A stretch of DNA of 64,000 nucleotides from Aquimarina macrocephali JAMB N27 (GCF_000520995.1 NZ_JACA01000044.1:1-64000); one strand, 5' to 3'; numbered from the stretch's first letter, positions 44,530 through 54,157 are shown. Translations and numbers: made by a program. Notes: generated by a model not told the origin, from the letters alone.

Positions 44530-45093
44530 TTAGTTCACGATGCTTTTACAAAGAGATAGACCTGTGTCTATTGGCCATTGATTCTGGTGTAACTTACTTT
44601 CAGAAATAGAACTTTCATATATTAAATAAATTCTTTTGGCGAGTGCTTCATTTTCTGAAGCTGTATTTTGACTGTAGTTCTGCTCTACCAGTTCTTTTAT
44701 GAATTCAATAAATTCTTCTTTTTGTTTTTGTATCTCTTTTCTAATTTTTTCGTTTTCTCTTGGGATTTCAGCAATAGTATTTACACACCAGCACCCATTA
44801 AAATCTTTTTCAGAAAAGAATTCTACGAGAAAATGAAATAAAGCATAAAGTTGATCTTTTCCTTTTTTGGCGTTGCCTACAAAGGTTTTTATATTTTTTG
44901 TAAATAGATCATTTCTAAACCTTAGATAGGCAAGGCAAATATCTTCTTTTGAGGCAAAATGGTTGTATAGTGTTGCTTTTGCTATACTTGCTTCTTTTAT
45001 GATTTCATTTATACCAGTACGATTATATCCTTTTTGGTAAAAGAGATCAGAGGCAGTTTCTATGATATGTTGTCTTACTAAAGAGTGTTTCAC
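44530..45093 (-). CDS. TetR/AcrR family transcriptional regulator
   Basis: 187 residues. N-terminal helix-turn-helix: HIIETASDLFYQKGYNRTGINEIIKEASIAKATLYNHFASKEDI at about 9-52; the C-terminal ligand domain carries CWCVNTIAEIP. Start codon is GTG at 45093. The -7 box TAGTTTTG (45098-45105, minus strand) puts the transcription start at or near the start codon, so the message is probably leaderless. It lies between two copies of the GTCTGTCT operator and probably represses itself and the SDR. Confidence 0.94.
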   Translation of the reverse strand: MKHSLVRQHIIETASDLFYQKGYNRTGINEIIKEASIAKATLYNHFASKEDICLAYLRFRNDLFTKNIKTFVGNAKKGKDQLYALFHFLVEFFSEKDFNGCWCVNTIAEIPRENEKIRKEIQKQKEEFIEFIKELVEQNYSQNTASENEALAKRIYLIYESSISESKLHQNQWPIDTGLSLCKSIVN

Positions 45094-45097
45094 GATA

Positions 45098-45138
45098 CAA
45101 AACTACAAAATAATTTTAAAAATAGACAAGTCTGTCTG
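45098..45138 (-). promoter_or_regulatory. tetR promoter with overlapping operator
   Basis: On the minus strand: TTG (45129-45127), 21-base spacer, TAGTTTTG (45105-45098). The operator copy 45119-45138 (right half AAGTCTGTCTG, degraded left half) covers the -33 element. Confidence 0.65.
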
Positions 45139-45192
45139 TTTTTAAATCAAAATTATTCTGAAGAGCAGTAAAAACGGGTAGTTTATTTAAAG

Positions 45193-45232
45193 CAAATCCG
45201 CAAATTCTACAGTAGTAGAATTTGCGGATTTG
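45193..45232. terminator. long perfect hairpin, terminator
   Basis: 18-base perfect stem (45193-45210 with 45215-45232) and an AGTA loop, 29 bases beyond the stop of the TlpA-like gene. The stronger T-tract is on the + strand; on the minus strand the tail is AT-rich only. Confidence 0.75.
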
Positions 45233-45260
45233 TATTTTTTTAAAGAATAAGAAATTAATC

Positions 45261-46667
45261 TTAGATACTTAATTCGTTAAAAACTTCTACAAGTTTAGGG
45301 TCAGATGGCCTTGGTGCACTTGCACTTACAATTTTACCTTCAGGATCAATTAAGATAAATCTTGGGATTCCTCTTATGCCATAATCTACAATAAATTGAG
45401 ATCCCCAATCGTTGTCTGCGAATAATTGAACTCCACCTAATTCTTTTTCTTTAACCATTGCTCTCCAGGCATCGTGTTGTGGTTTTTTATCTACAGAGAT
45501 ACTTACAAATTCGATATTTTTATTGTGATATTGTTTTTCGATTTTCTTTAGATGTGGGATTTCTGCTTTACATGGTCCACACCAGGTAGCCCAAACATCA
45601 ATGTATATATATTTTCCTTTAAGATCACTTAATGAAGTTGTACCTCCTTTATAATTTTCGTAATTATTAAATACAGGAGACTCATTACCTTTAACCAGCA
45701 CTTTTATTTTTTCGAATTTATTAGTTAATTCACTTTTAAATTCTTCATCGTCTGAGGCTGCCATAAGCATATCATACAATTCTGCTGCATTCTCATTTCT
45801 TGGAGATACTTGATATGCCATGTTCTTCATAAAAGCATTTCTAATATTTTTACTTTTTATTTGAGCCAAATTCTCCATCATTGCTTTATCCATAGAAATA
45901 CTATCCTTGGCTGCTTTTTCTTGAGAAATTCTATAGAAAACATCAGAACTTAATCTTTTATAAGCGCTAGATTTCTCATAATCTTCTGCATTGTCAATAT
46001 CAAAATCTTTTAACTCATCCAAAAAACCTTCTGGAGTTTTATAGTCTTCTTTTTTGGCATAATGACTATGAGTCGATTGATAATTATTTAGCATTGCTAA
46101 ATATTCATAGTGATTATCCTTAGTTTGAGTAGTTACAAATTCGGGATCTAAATCTTTATATTTTTTAATCGCATCATTTTTAGCTTGTTCATTTTGCGAC
46201 ACTAATTTTTTAAATTCATCTACCTCACTAATAAAGAGTTTTTTATACCCTTCTGGGCCACCAGCAAAAAGGCTTTCCTCTATTAAGGCTCTTTCTGCCA
46301 GATAGTTGTTGGCATCTGCAGCAGTACCTGTGTATTTTATGGTTTCATCAAATTGCTTAGTGTCTATTGTTAATTCTAGTTGATCCCCATGATCTAAATA
46401 CAAGGGTGACCTTTCGCGGCCAATCATAAAACGATAGGAGCCTTTGGATTCAATCTTTAAAGTATCAGAGAATGTCCCATCTTCATTAATCGAGATTACT
46501 TTTTTGAAATCATTACCATTTCCGAATACATTAATCTCATTTTCTACGGCATTACTTACCTTTCCAGAGAAAAGCACGTAATCTACTTTTTCTGCTTTAC
46601 TTTCTTTATTACAGGAAGCTAAGCATAATATGCAACTTAATGCCCAAAGAAGTTGTTTGATTTTCAT
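45261..46667 (-). CDS. TlpA-like thioredoxin-fold lipoprotein with DUF4369-type N-terminus
   Basis: 468 residues. Lipoprotein signal ending ASC (about Cys19), an N-terminal beta-rich DUF4369-like domain to about 125, a helical middle, and a C-terminal redoxin domain about 330-468 with the active site WATWCGPCKAEIPHL and cis-Pro loop IRGIPRFILID. This architecture is common in Bacteroidetes and acts in envelope disulfide exchange or cytochrome maturation. Monocistronic with a strong hairpin after it. Confidence 0.93.
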   Translation of the reverse strand: MKIKQLLWALSCILCLASCNKESKAEKVDYVLFSGKVSNAVENEINVFGNGNDFKKVISINEDGTFSDTLKIESKGSYRFMIGRERSPLYLDHGDQLELTIDTKQFDETIKYTGTAADANNYLAERALIEESLFAGGPEGYKKLFISEVDEFKKLVSQNEQAKNDAIKKYKDLDPEFVTTQTKDNHYEYLAMLNNYQSTHSHYAKKEDYKTPEGFLDELKDFDIDNAEDYEKSSAYKRLSSDVFYRISQEKAAKDSISMDKAMMENLAQIKSKNIRNAFMKNMAYQVSPRNENAAELYDMLMAASDDEEFKSELTNKFEKIKVLVKGNESPVFNNYENYKGGTTSLSDLKGKYIYIDVWATWCGPCKAEIPHLKKIEKQYHNKNIEFVSISVDKKPQHDAWRAMVKEKELGGVQLFADNDWGSQFIVDYGIRGIPRFILIDPEGKIVSASAPRPSDPKLVEVFNELSI

Positions 46668-46761
46668 GAAATTATTTTTTAAAAAATTAATGGTTCAATG
46701 TAAGAATAATTTATTGTAAAAAAGTTAAAGAAGTACTAGTTTTTCTAATTAGAGCTATTCG

Positions 46762-47613
46762 CTATATGAGTTTCTTTTTCATTTTTTTCCAACGAAGTTT
46801 ACGAATAAAATCTCCTTCTTTTTCAGAAACAAGGAATACTTCTTTTCTTGCTTTTGCTTTATAATACCCTGTTAAATAATCATTGATCAGGCTTGGTCGT
46901 TTTTTAAGTAGAGCCAACTTTATAGAGGCAATTAGTGTAATCCAAAACCCGTATCTCATTTTATACATGGCTTCACCATGTACGTATTTTGTGTTTTTAT
47001 TATAGTTTTTTCCTGTAGGTTTAAGGTGTTTTACAATCAAACTATGAGATGTTTTGGTTTTCCATCCATGATATTGAGCTAATAATACATCTAAGGTATC
47101 CCAGCCAATTGATTTTTTAAGCCCATTAATAGCTTCAAAACATTCTTTTCGATATGCTTTTATTGGTCCTCGAACATGATTCTTGTCTGCAATATGCTCA
47201 TATATCCATTTTTTCTTTTTTTCGATGTATAGGATGCCAGAAGCTATACCGATTTTTGAATCAGACTCAAAAACTTCAGCGATACTTTTTAAGTAGTTTT
47301 TTTGAAAAATCAGATCGGCATCAAATTTACAAATGATGTCATAATTAGTATCCAAAGCCTGAAAACCTTGATAAAAAGCATTAATCACTTTGCTTCCGGG
47401 CATATGCTCTTTAGAAGAATTACTGATATTGATCAATGATATAAAATGATACTTATCTGTAAATTTATTTATAATATTTACAGTATTATCTGTAGAATTA
47501 TCATTTACTACCACTATTTTTTGAGGAAGCAATGTTTGTGAAACGAGAGAATCAAGAGTTTCTTTGATAAATCGTTCCTCATTATGAGCTGGTATGATAA
47601 TAGATATATTCAA
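46762..47613 (-). CDS. family 2 glycosyltransferase
   Basis: 283 residues, GT-A fold: SIIIPAHNEERFIKETLDSLVSQTL, VNDNSTDNTVNII, and the metal motif Asp-Ala-Asp in CKFDADLIF. No membrane helix of note, basic C-terminus (RKLRWKKMKKKL). It starts on TTG at 47613 after an AT-rich leader; no ATG is available in frame without losing the first strand. Same direction as the methyltransferase and ketoacyl synthase genes upstream, 49 bases apart. May glycosylate a lipid or surface polymer; acceptor unknown. Confidence 0.9.
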   Translation of the reverse strand: MNISIIIPAHNEERFIKETLDSLVSQTLLPQKIVVVNDNSTDNTVNIINKFTDKYHFISLINISNSSKEHMPGSKVINAFYQGFQALDTNYDIICKFDADLIFQKNYLKSIAEVFESDSKIGIASGILYIEKKKKWIYEHIADKNHVRGPIKAYRKECFEAINGLKKSIGWDTLDVLLAQYHGWKTKTSHSLIVKHLKPTGKNYNKNTKYVHGEAMYKMRYGFWITLIASIKLALLKKRPSLINDYLTGYYKAKARKEVFLVSEKEGDFIRKLRWKKMKKKLI

Positions 47614-47662
47614 AAAAAATAATTTTAGGTTTCCGTTTGGGCTTTACTATTATAAGGTCATA

Positions 47663-48193
47663 TTAAGATTTTTTTACCCTTTCTGCATATACAATATAAT
47701 ATCTGGGAGTAAAAAGTCTTAATAAAGGACGTAGTCCAATTTTTTTAACGGGATGTGCCCACTTGTTTCTTGCTTTAATTTCCCAACCTGCTTTTTCGAG
47801 TAACCAATCAAATTGCCAATCTTCAAATTCGTGATAATGTCTATCCCAGTGATCAGTTTTACTACGATATGCCGAAGAAAACCATAACTTTAAAGGGATA
47901 GAGGCGACCAATTTATCAGCTTTGATGTCACGTAAAACATTAAAAGGGGCGATAAGGTGCTCAAAAATTTCGAAAGCAGTAACAATTTGGATATCTTCTT
48001 TTTGTACAGCTTCTGTGTTGAGGTCTAGATCTTCGCCAGAAGTGTTTGATACTGTATATCCTTCTTTTTCCATAAACTCTACAAAAGGATTTCTAACGCC
48101 CAAATCCAGAACAGTACCTGGGGCAGGGGTATTTTCTCTAAGAAATTCTAAAGTTTTTTGGTATCGTCGGTGAGGAAAATTTCCTTCGTACAT
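47663..48193 (-). CDS. class I SAM-dependent methyltransferase
   Basis: 176 residues from the ATG at 48193 (MYEGNFPHRRY); a longer frame upstream adds a hydrophobic stretch not seen in the family. Motif I is GTVLDLGVRNPFVEFMEKEG, followed by EDLDLN and IVTAFEIFEHLIAPFNVL. The C-terminus DWQFDWLLEKAGWEIK is typical of this small flavobacterial group. In the KAS III/methyltransferase/glycosyltransferase run. Substrate unknown. Confidence 0.85.
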   Translation of the reverse strand: MYEGNFPHRRYQKTLEFLRENTPAPGTVLDLGVRNPFVEFMEKEGYTVSNTSGEDLDLNTEAVQKEDIQIVTAFEIFEHLIAPFNVLRDIKADKLVASIPLKLWFSSAYRSKTDHWDRHYHEFEDWQFDWLLEKAGWEIKARNKWAHPVKKIGLRPLLRLFTPRYYIVYAERVKKS

Positions 48194-48277
48194 AATAGTC
48201 AAATCAGTAATTATATTGTAAAAATAGACAATTACCCAGATTACTATCTGCACATCCAAGAGAATTTTACAAAAGGT

Positions 48278-49336
48278 TTAAAATTGGTATAAAAGAGTAT
48301 TAATGTTCATCCCTGCGCCAACACTGGCAAATAGCAAAATATCTCCTTCTTTAATGGATTGGTTTTTTACTTTACCATTCAAAATAAGGTCATATAGAGT
48401 AGGAACAGTAGCAACACTACTATTTCCTAGCTTTTGAATAGTCATGGGCATAATACCATCTGGTACTTCCTGGTCGTATAGATCATAGAATCTTTTTACA
48501 ATAGCTTCATCCATTTTCTCATTAGCTTGATGAATGATAATTTTTTTGATATCTGTGATGTTAATATCAGTTTTGTCAAGGCAGACTTTCATTGCTTTTG
48601 GTACTTGATTTAAAGCAAATTCATATATTTTTCTCCCATGCATTTTGATGTATCTCGTATCATCATTAGAGATGTTATTGTTTGTTTTTCCGAAGAATAG
48701 AAAATTACTTTCTTCAAGTGTATGAGAAGCGCTTATTGAAGAAATTATCCCTCCTGGTTGTTTTGTTTTTTCTAGTATCACGGCTCCAGATCCATCAGAA
48801 TAAATCATAGAATCCCGATCATGTTTATCTATAACACGAGATAAAGTTTCTGCCCCAATAACAAGACATTTTTGAGCCATATTACTTTTTATATATGATT
48901 GGGCTTGTATGACTCCTTCTATCCAACCAGGGCACCCAAAAAGCAAATCATATGCAACGCAGTACGGGTTTTTTATTTTTAATTTATGTTTTACTCTTGC
49001 TGCAAGACTAGGGACAGTATCTGCCTGAGAGGAGTTTTTGTCTACATCGCCAAAATTATGGGCTACAATAATATAATCAAGGGTTTCAGGATCAATTTTT
49101 GAGTCTATAATTGCTTTTTCTGCGGAAAGAAATGCTAAATCAGAAGTGTTTTGATGGGCAGAGGCATATCTACGTTCTTCAATACCAGTAATTTTTTTGA
49201 ACTTATCAATTATAGCGGTAGTGTTATGTTCGATTAAGACCTTGTTTTCGGTAAAGAATTCATGATTGATAAAGTCGTTGTTTTTTTCAATTTCATTAGG
49301 AATATAGCTCCCTGTACCCGTTATTTTGATATTCAT
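48278..49336 (-). CDS. 3-oxoacyl-ACP synthase III (KAS III) family protein
   Basis: 352 residues, thiolase fold. Active-site Cys in LLFGCPGWIEGV, His in IIHQANEKMDEAI and Asn in KLGNSSVATVP form the KAS III triad. The substrate-facing N-terminus (GSYIPNEIEKNNDFI) differs from housekeeping FabH, so a starter or condensing role in a special lipid is possible. Start set at ATG 49336 rather than TTG 49345. 84 bases before the methyltransferase gene. Confidence 0.92.
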   Translation of the reverse strand: MNIKITGTGSYIPNEIEKNNDFINHEFFTENKVLIEHNTTAIIDKFKKITGIEERRYASAHQNTSDLAFLSAEKAIIDSKIDPETLDYIIVAHNFGDVDKNSSQADTVPSLAARVKHKLKIKNPYCVAYDLLFGCPGWIEGVIQAQSYIKSNMAQKCLVIGAETLSRVIDKHDRDSMIYSDGSGAVILEKTKQPGGIISSISASHTLEESNFLFFGKTNNNISNDDTRYIKMHGRKIYEFALNQVPKAMKVCLDKTDINITDIKKIIIHQANEKMDEAIVKRFYDLYDQEVPDGIMPMTIQKLGNSSVATVPTLYDLILNGKVKNQSIKEGDILLFASVGAGMNINTLLYQF

Positions 49337-49556
49337 TGTACCCAATTATATATTATGGAATGGTAAGGTACACAATAAGAATCATTTTATTATGCACGCA
49401 TAGCAGATACTACGATGCCCAACCTTTTTTGTTATGTATTTGATTAAACCTTGATTGTGTATTAGAAAATCTATTACAGCTTAAATCTGCTTCGGAATAT
49501 ACCACTGTACTTACCAATTTTTTTAATGCATAATCCAAATTTATAATCAATAAAGC

Positions 49557-49922
49557 CTATTCTATTTTTAGTTGCATAACCGTTACAATGGATAAGGCTC
49601 TTGTTTTGATAAGGTGTGCTTTTTCTCCTTTAAAATTACGATCTACTGTTTTGTGAAACAGGGATAGCCAAGTATCGAAATGGATTTTTTCTAACTTTTT
49701 TTTACTGCTTAAGTTTTTATGAATCTGCATCACATTCTTTTTGTAATTTCCTGTTCTAAATAATTGTTGTTCCCAAAAATCTGTGATTTCCGGAATATGT
49801 TCTTCGAGATTAATTTTTGCAATTTTGGTAAAAAAGATACCAATAGCGGGATCTGCAAAAGCGTCTTTATAAAAAGCGTTCATTAAGAATTCTATGTCTT
49901 GTCTTGAAGTGATATCTTTCAT
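49557..49922 (-). CDS. group III truncated haemoglobin
   Basis: 121 residues, two-over-two globin fold. FYKDAFADPAIGIFFTK at about 17-33 and HIPEITDFWEQQLF at about 42-55 carry distal residues; His in LEKIHFDTWLSLFHKTVD is the likely proximal ligand. Group III members bind oxygen, NO or small ligands with unclear roles. Apparently monocistronic between KAS III and gcvP; 112 bases separate it from gcvP, including a terminator hairpin. Confidence 0.9.
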   Translation of the reverse strand: MKDITSRQDIEFLMNAFYKDAFADPAIGIFFTKIAKINLEEHIPEITDFWEQQLFRTGNYKKNVMQIHKNLSSKKKLEKIHFDTWLSLFHKTVDRNFKGEKAHLIKTRALSIVTVMQLKIE

Positions 49923-49982
49923 CGGTTTGCTGTGCAGTTTTAAAAATTACACTTATTTTCTAATCATAGTATGGTTAACGAA

Positions 49983-50010
49983 AAAGAGGTAACCATAAAG
50001 TCACCTCTTT
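49983..50010 (-). terminator. terminator after gcvP
   Basis: AAAGAGGT (49983-49990) pairs with ACCTCTTT (50003-50010). On the minus strand the distal arm continues into a five-T tract, 24 bases after the gcvP stop. Confidence 0.75.
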
Positions 50011-50034
50011 ATCATTTATGGGATAATAGTTTTT

Positions 50035-52890
50035 TTAAGCTTCTGTTTCCATATACTCTTCAATAGGAGCACATGTACAAATTAAGTTTCTATCTCCATA
50101 TGCATCATCTACACGACGAACAGATGGCCAAAACTTGTTATCGGCTACATATGATAATGGATATGCTGCTTGCTCTCTCGAATACGGGAAATCCCAAGAG
50201 TCTGCTGTAAGCATAGCCATAGTATGCGGCGCGTTTTTCATTACATTATTTGGATTATCAGCTGTAGCTTCGGCTATTTCCTTGCGTATCGAGATCATTG
50301 CATCACAAAAACGATCTAATTCTGATTTACTTTCACTTTCGGTAGGTTCGATCATAATAGTTCCTGCTACCGGGAAAGAAACCGTTGGAGCATGAAATCC
50401 ATAATCCATAAGTCGTTTTGCAATATCTGTAACCTCTATACCATTTGTTTTAAATGGTCTACAGTCTATAATCATTTCATGAGCAGCTCTTCCTTTTTCT
50501 CCTACATACAATACATTGTAATGCCCATCTAAGCGTTCTTTGATATAATTAGCATTCAAAATAGCATATTGAGTAGATTCTTTTAAACCATTTACTCCAA
50601 GCATAGTAATATATCCATAAGAAATCAAACATGCCAGGGCAGATCCCCAAGGAGCTGCAGAAATTGCTGTTATTGCCTGATCTCCTCCGGTAGTGATAAT
50701 TGGATTGCCTGGTAAAAAAGGGACTAGCTGTTGTGCAACACAAATTGGGCCAACACCAGGTCCACCGCCACCGTGAGGTATAGCAAAGGTTTTGTGCAAG
50801 TTAAGGTGACATACATCTGCGCCTATTGCACCAGGATTGGTTAAACCAACCTGTGCATTCATATTGGCACCATCCATATATACTTGTCCGCCATTATCAT
50901 GAATAATTTGAGTGATTTCTCTAATCCCAGATTCATATACTCCATGTGTAGATGGATAGGTAACCATTAAAGCAGCAAGGTTATCTTTATATTTTAATGC
51001 TTTTTCTCTTAGATCATCTATGTCAATATTACCTTCTTCGGTAGCTTTGGTAACAATTACTTTCATTCCTGCCATTACTGCAGAGGCAGGATTAGTGCCA
51101 TGAGCAGATGAAGGAATCAAACAAATATTACGATGATGATCTCCATTCGATTCGTGATATGCTCTAATTACCATTAACCCGGCAAACTCTCCTTGTGCAC
51201 CAGAGTTTGGTTGTAGAGAGGTAGCTGCAAATCCTGTGATTTCTGTAAGTTGTTCTTCGAGTTTTTTTAGAACTTCTTGATATCCCTGAGCTTGGTATAC
51301 TGGAGCAAAAGGATGAATATTTCCCCATTGTGGATCACTAAGAGGTAACATTTCTGCCGCTGCATTAAGTTTCATTGTACAGGACCCCAACGGAATCATA
51401 GAATGATTTAATGACAGATCTTTTCGTTCTAATTTTTTAATATAACGCATCAATTCTGTCTCAGAATGGTAAGAATTGAATACTTCATTTGTTAAAAACT
51501 CTGTATTACGTTTTAGATTTTTATCTATGGTATTTGAATTCTTAATTTCCTGAATAGGAGTATATTCTTTTCCTGCAATTTTCGCAAAAATTGATAGGAT
51601 CGTATTTAAATCTTCAATTGTTGTTGCTTCATTTAAAGAAATTGAAGCTGTTTCTGAATCTGGATAGAAGAAATTTACTTCACTAGCTTCGGCAATTTCT
51701 TTTATTTTGGTTGTATCACCTTGTATGCGAATGGTATCAAAATAAGCTGTGTTAAGTTGATTGAAACCTAATTTTTCTAATTCTGCACTTAATGTTACTG
51801 CGGATGCATTAACTTTTGAAGCGATATAACTTAGGCCTTCCGGACCGTGATATACACTATACATTCCGGCCATAACGGCTAAGAGTACTTGTGCAGTACA
51901 GATATTAGAAGTTGCTTTATCTCGTTTAATATGTTGTTCACGGGTTTGCAATGCCATTCGTAATGCACGACTTCCATTTAAATCTTGAGTGACCCCTATA
52001 ATTCTTCCAGGGATAGTTCTTTTATATGCTTCTCTTGTAGCAAAAAAGCCAGCATGTGGTCCACCATATCCAAGAGGAATCCCAAAACGTTGTGTAGTTC
52101 CTACGACAACATCTGCGTCAAAGCTTCCCGGAGATTTTAATGATACTAAGCTTAATATGTCTGCAGCTACAGCAACTTTGATTTCTGCTAGGTGAGCTTT
52201 TTCAACAAAATCAGCATAATCATATACTTGACCTGATTTACCTGGGTATTGCAAAATAGCACCATAAAACTCGGTCGAAAAATCAAATTGTTGATGATTT
52301 CCTACTACCAATTGAATATCAAGAGGGATTGCTCTTGTTTGTAATAAGGAAAGTGTTTGAGGTAATATTTCTTCTGAAACAAAAAACTTGTTTACATTAT
52401 TTTTTTTCTGATCTCTGGATCGTACAGCGAATAACATAGTCATTGCTTCTGCAGCAGCTGTACTCTCATCTAATAAAGAGGCATTAGCTAATTCCATACC
52501 TGTAAGATCACAGATCATGGTTTGATAATTTAACAAAGCTTCTAATCGACCTTGTGCAATTTCTGCTTGATAAGGTGTGTATGCGGTATACCATCCCGGG
52601 TTTTCAAGGATATTACGTTGTATAACTGCAGGTAAACTAGCTTCGTGATATCCTAAACCGATATAGGTTTTGAATACTTTATTTTTTGCAGAAAGCTTTT
52701 GTATATGTGCAGAATATTCTTGTTCGCTCAAGGCAAAATCTAGATTTAACGATTTTTTTAAAAGAATATCATCAGGAACAGTTTCATATATTAATTGTTC
52801 TAAAGAATCTGCTTTAATTGTGTTTAACATCTCACCTAGATCTTTTGTTGAAGGACCTATATGACGTAGTTTAAAGGAATCGGTTTTCAT
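50035..52890 (-). CDS. gcvP: glycine dehydrogenase (decarboxylating), P-protein
   Basis: Glycine cleavage enzyme: decarboxylates glycine and passes aminomethyl to lipoyl H-protein. 951 residues, the fused alpha/beta form, with N-half RHIGPSTKDLGEML, TAYTPYQAEIAQGRLEALLNYQ and C-half SLNHSMIPLGSCTMKLNAA, PLP lysine in NLHKTFAIPHGGGGPGVGPI, and SALACLISYGYITMLG. The start at 52890 (MKTDSFKL) is preferred to 52953: the longer frame would begin inside the promoter and adds an odd hydrophobic leader. Lone gene; gcvT and gcvH are not here. Confidence 0.97.
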   Translation of the reverse strand: MKTDSFKLRHIGPSTKDLGEMLNTIKADSLEQLIYETVPDDILLKKSLNLDFALSEQEYSAHIQKLSAKNKVFKTYIGLGYHEASLPAVIQRNILENPGWYTAYTPYQAEIAQGRLEALLNYQTMICDLTGMELANASLLDESTAAAEAMTMLFAVRSRDQKKNNVNKFFVSEEILPQTLSLLQTRAIPLDIQLVVGNHQQFDFSTEFYGAILQYPGKSGQVYDYADFVEKAHLAEIKVAVAADILSLVSLKSPGSFDADVVVGTTQRFGIPLGYGGPHAGFFATREAYKRTIPGRIIGVTQDLNGSRALRMALQTREQHIKRDKATSNICTAQVLLAVMAGMYSVYHGPEGLSYIASKVNASAVTLSAELEKLGFNQLNTAYFDTIRIQGDTTKIKEIAEASEVNFFYPDSETASISLNEATTIEDLNTILSIFAKIAGKEYTPIQEIKNSNTIDKNLKRNTEFLTNEVFNSYHSETELMRYIKKLERKDLSLNHSMIPLGSCTMKLNAAAEMLPLSDPQWGNIHPFAPVYQAQGYQEVLKKLEEQLTEITGFAATSLQPNSGAQGEFAGLMVIRAYHESNGDHHRNICLIPSSAHGTNPASAVMAGMKVIVTKATEEGNIDIDDLREKALKYKDNLAALMVTYPSTHGVYESGIREITQIIHDNGGQVYMDGANMNAQVGLTNPGAIGADVCHLNLHKTFAIPHGGGGPGVGPICVAQQLVPFLPGNPIITTGGDQAITAISAAPWGSALACLISYGYITMLGVNGLKESTQYAILNANYIKERLDGHYNVLYVGEKGRAAHEMIIDCRPFKTNGIEVTDIAKRLMDYGFHAPTVSFPVAGTIMIEPTESESKSELDRFCDAMISIRKEIAEATADNPNNVMKNAPHTMAMLTADSWDFPYSREQAAYPLSYVADNKFWPSVRRVDDAYGDRNLICTCAPIEEYMETEA

Positions 52891-52920
52891 AGCGAAAAAA
52901 AACAGTTGAAATTGAGATTT

Positions 52921-52955
52921 CAAAAATACATATTTAATTGCTAAAACTTTCACAA
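52921..52955 (-). promoter_or_regulatory. gcvP promoter
   Basis: Minus-strand -7 box TATTTTTG (52928-52921) with TTG (52955-52953) 24 bases upstream, one base longer than the usual spacer range. The box lies 30 bases before the chosen gcvP start and supports that start. Confidence 0.5.
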
Positions 52956-53027
52956 TTAATTAACCTAGACCTATCAAGTTTTTAACCAAATTCGGGTTTT
53001 GTTAACACATAACCCCTATTAAGTAAC

Positions 53028-53858
53028 GTGAAAACCTTAAAAAGCATATTCAGATTCTATATTAACGGCAGTATTCATGTTGCTTTAGCTATATGTGCTT
53101 TGGTGCAAATTACCTTTATGAAATATGGAATATCTGGTCAATTTACCTATATCCTTTTTTCTTTTTTAGGTGCTATTATGGCATATAATTTTGTGAAATA
53201 CTCTAAAGTCTCTAAACTTTACCACAAAAGATTGACCAAATCAATGAAAGGGATTCGTGTTTTGACCATTCTTTCTTGTTTGTCCTTTATCTATCTTTCG
53301 TTTAAGGTGTCGATTGATACGTGGATATATATGGCTCCATTTATAGCACTTACTGTTTTATATGTTGTACCGGTTTTTCCTAACAAGAAGAACTTAAGGA
53401 GTCTTGCAGGGGTGAAAATCTTTATTATAGGTATGATATGGGCTGGTATGACTGTACTGGTTCCATTAGTACATGTTAATGGAAATTTAGATTCAAATTT
53501 TTTAATAGAAATGGTTCAACGGTTTTTGTTTATCGTTGTTATGATGCTACCTTTTGAGGTAAGAGATTTGCAGTATGATAATGCAGAGTTAGAAACGGTT
53601 CCACAAAAAATTGGAGTGACAAGAACTAAGCTTTTTGGTAGTATTTTGCTGGTTATATTTTTATTGTTGACAGCCGCAAAAGATGAGTTATTATCTTCGA
53701 TAGAAATTTTGAGTACAATATTGATAACTATAATAAGTCTTTTCTTTTTGTGGGGAACAGAGAAAAAACAATCAGAATATTATTGTTCTTTTTGGGTAGA
53801 GAGTGTTCCTATAATGTGGTTACTAATTCTGGTTATTCTGGAATCCTTATTTAGTTAA
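53028..53858 (+). CDS. UbiA-like membrane protein
   Basis: 276 residues with eight to nine helices in the UbiA prenyltransferase layout. The second Asp motif survives as RDLQYDNAE (about 183-191), but the first (normally NDxxD) reads YNFVKYSKV at about 53-61, lacking its Asp residues. Start is GTG at 53028. Divergent from gcvP. Likely a divergent or catalytically altered UbiA relative; prenyl-transfer activity should not be assumed. Confidence 0.65.
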   Translation: MKTLKSIFRFYINGSIHVALAICALVQITFMKYGISGQFTYILFSFLGAIMAYNFVKYSKVSKLYHKRLTKSMKGIRVLTILSCLSFIYLSFKVSIDTWIYMAPFIALTVLYVVPVFPNKKNLRSLAGVKIFIIGMIWAGMTVLVPLVHVNGNLDSNFLIEMVQRFLFIVVMMLPFEVRDLQYDNAELETVPQKIGVTRTKLFGSILLVIFLLLTAAKDELLSSIEILSTILITIISLFFLWGTEKKQSEYYCSFWVESVPIMWLLILVILESLFS

Positions 53859-54107
53859 TTCTTTTTGTATTTCTTTTTTCATAGCTTCTTTATCTGAAGC
53901 GCTGATCGATTGTGATTTAGATTTGTTGAGGGTTTTTGTGAGTTTTGTATTTCTTTTAGAATACGCCCGGGTTATTTTGCAATATACAAGACGAATGTTA
54001 AGTTTAACTATTTCTAGAAAAGAAGCTTCTCCATATTGGTTTTTATCACAAATATGTTTTGCTTCTTCACAGGATACAAGTAATTTCTTCTTATTCGTAG
54101 TTTTCAT
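53847..54107 (-). CDS. small Cys/His protein, paralogue A
   Basis: 86 residues, basic. Core SCEEAKHICDKNQYGEASF and NIRLVYCKITRAYSKRN aligns residue for residue with the next gene upstream, but the second CxxC has decayed to CKIT. Looks like a cut-down zinc-finger anti-sigma factor of the cytoplasmic type. Its 3' end overlaps the convergent UbiA-like gene by 12 bases. Second of two tandem copies after the ECF sigma gene. Confidence 0.72.
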   Translation of the reverse strand: MKTTNKKKLLVSCEEAKHICDKNQYGEASFLEIVKLNIRLVYCKITRAYSKRNTKLTKTLNKSKSQSISASDKEAMKKEIQKELTK

Positions 54108-54157
54108 TGTACTATTTGGGTAATTCTTTTATTCGAGGGCATTATAACTATTTAGGA

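Noticed and set aside
52891..52953. Extended N-terminus of gcvP
   Set aside because: It would begin at the -33 element of a good promoter, and the family normally starts at MKTDSFKL-like sequence.
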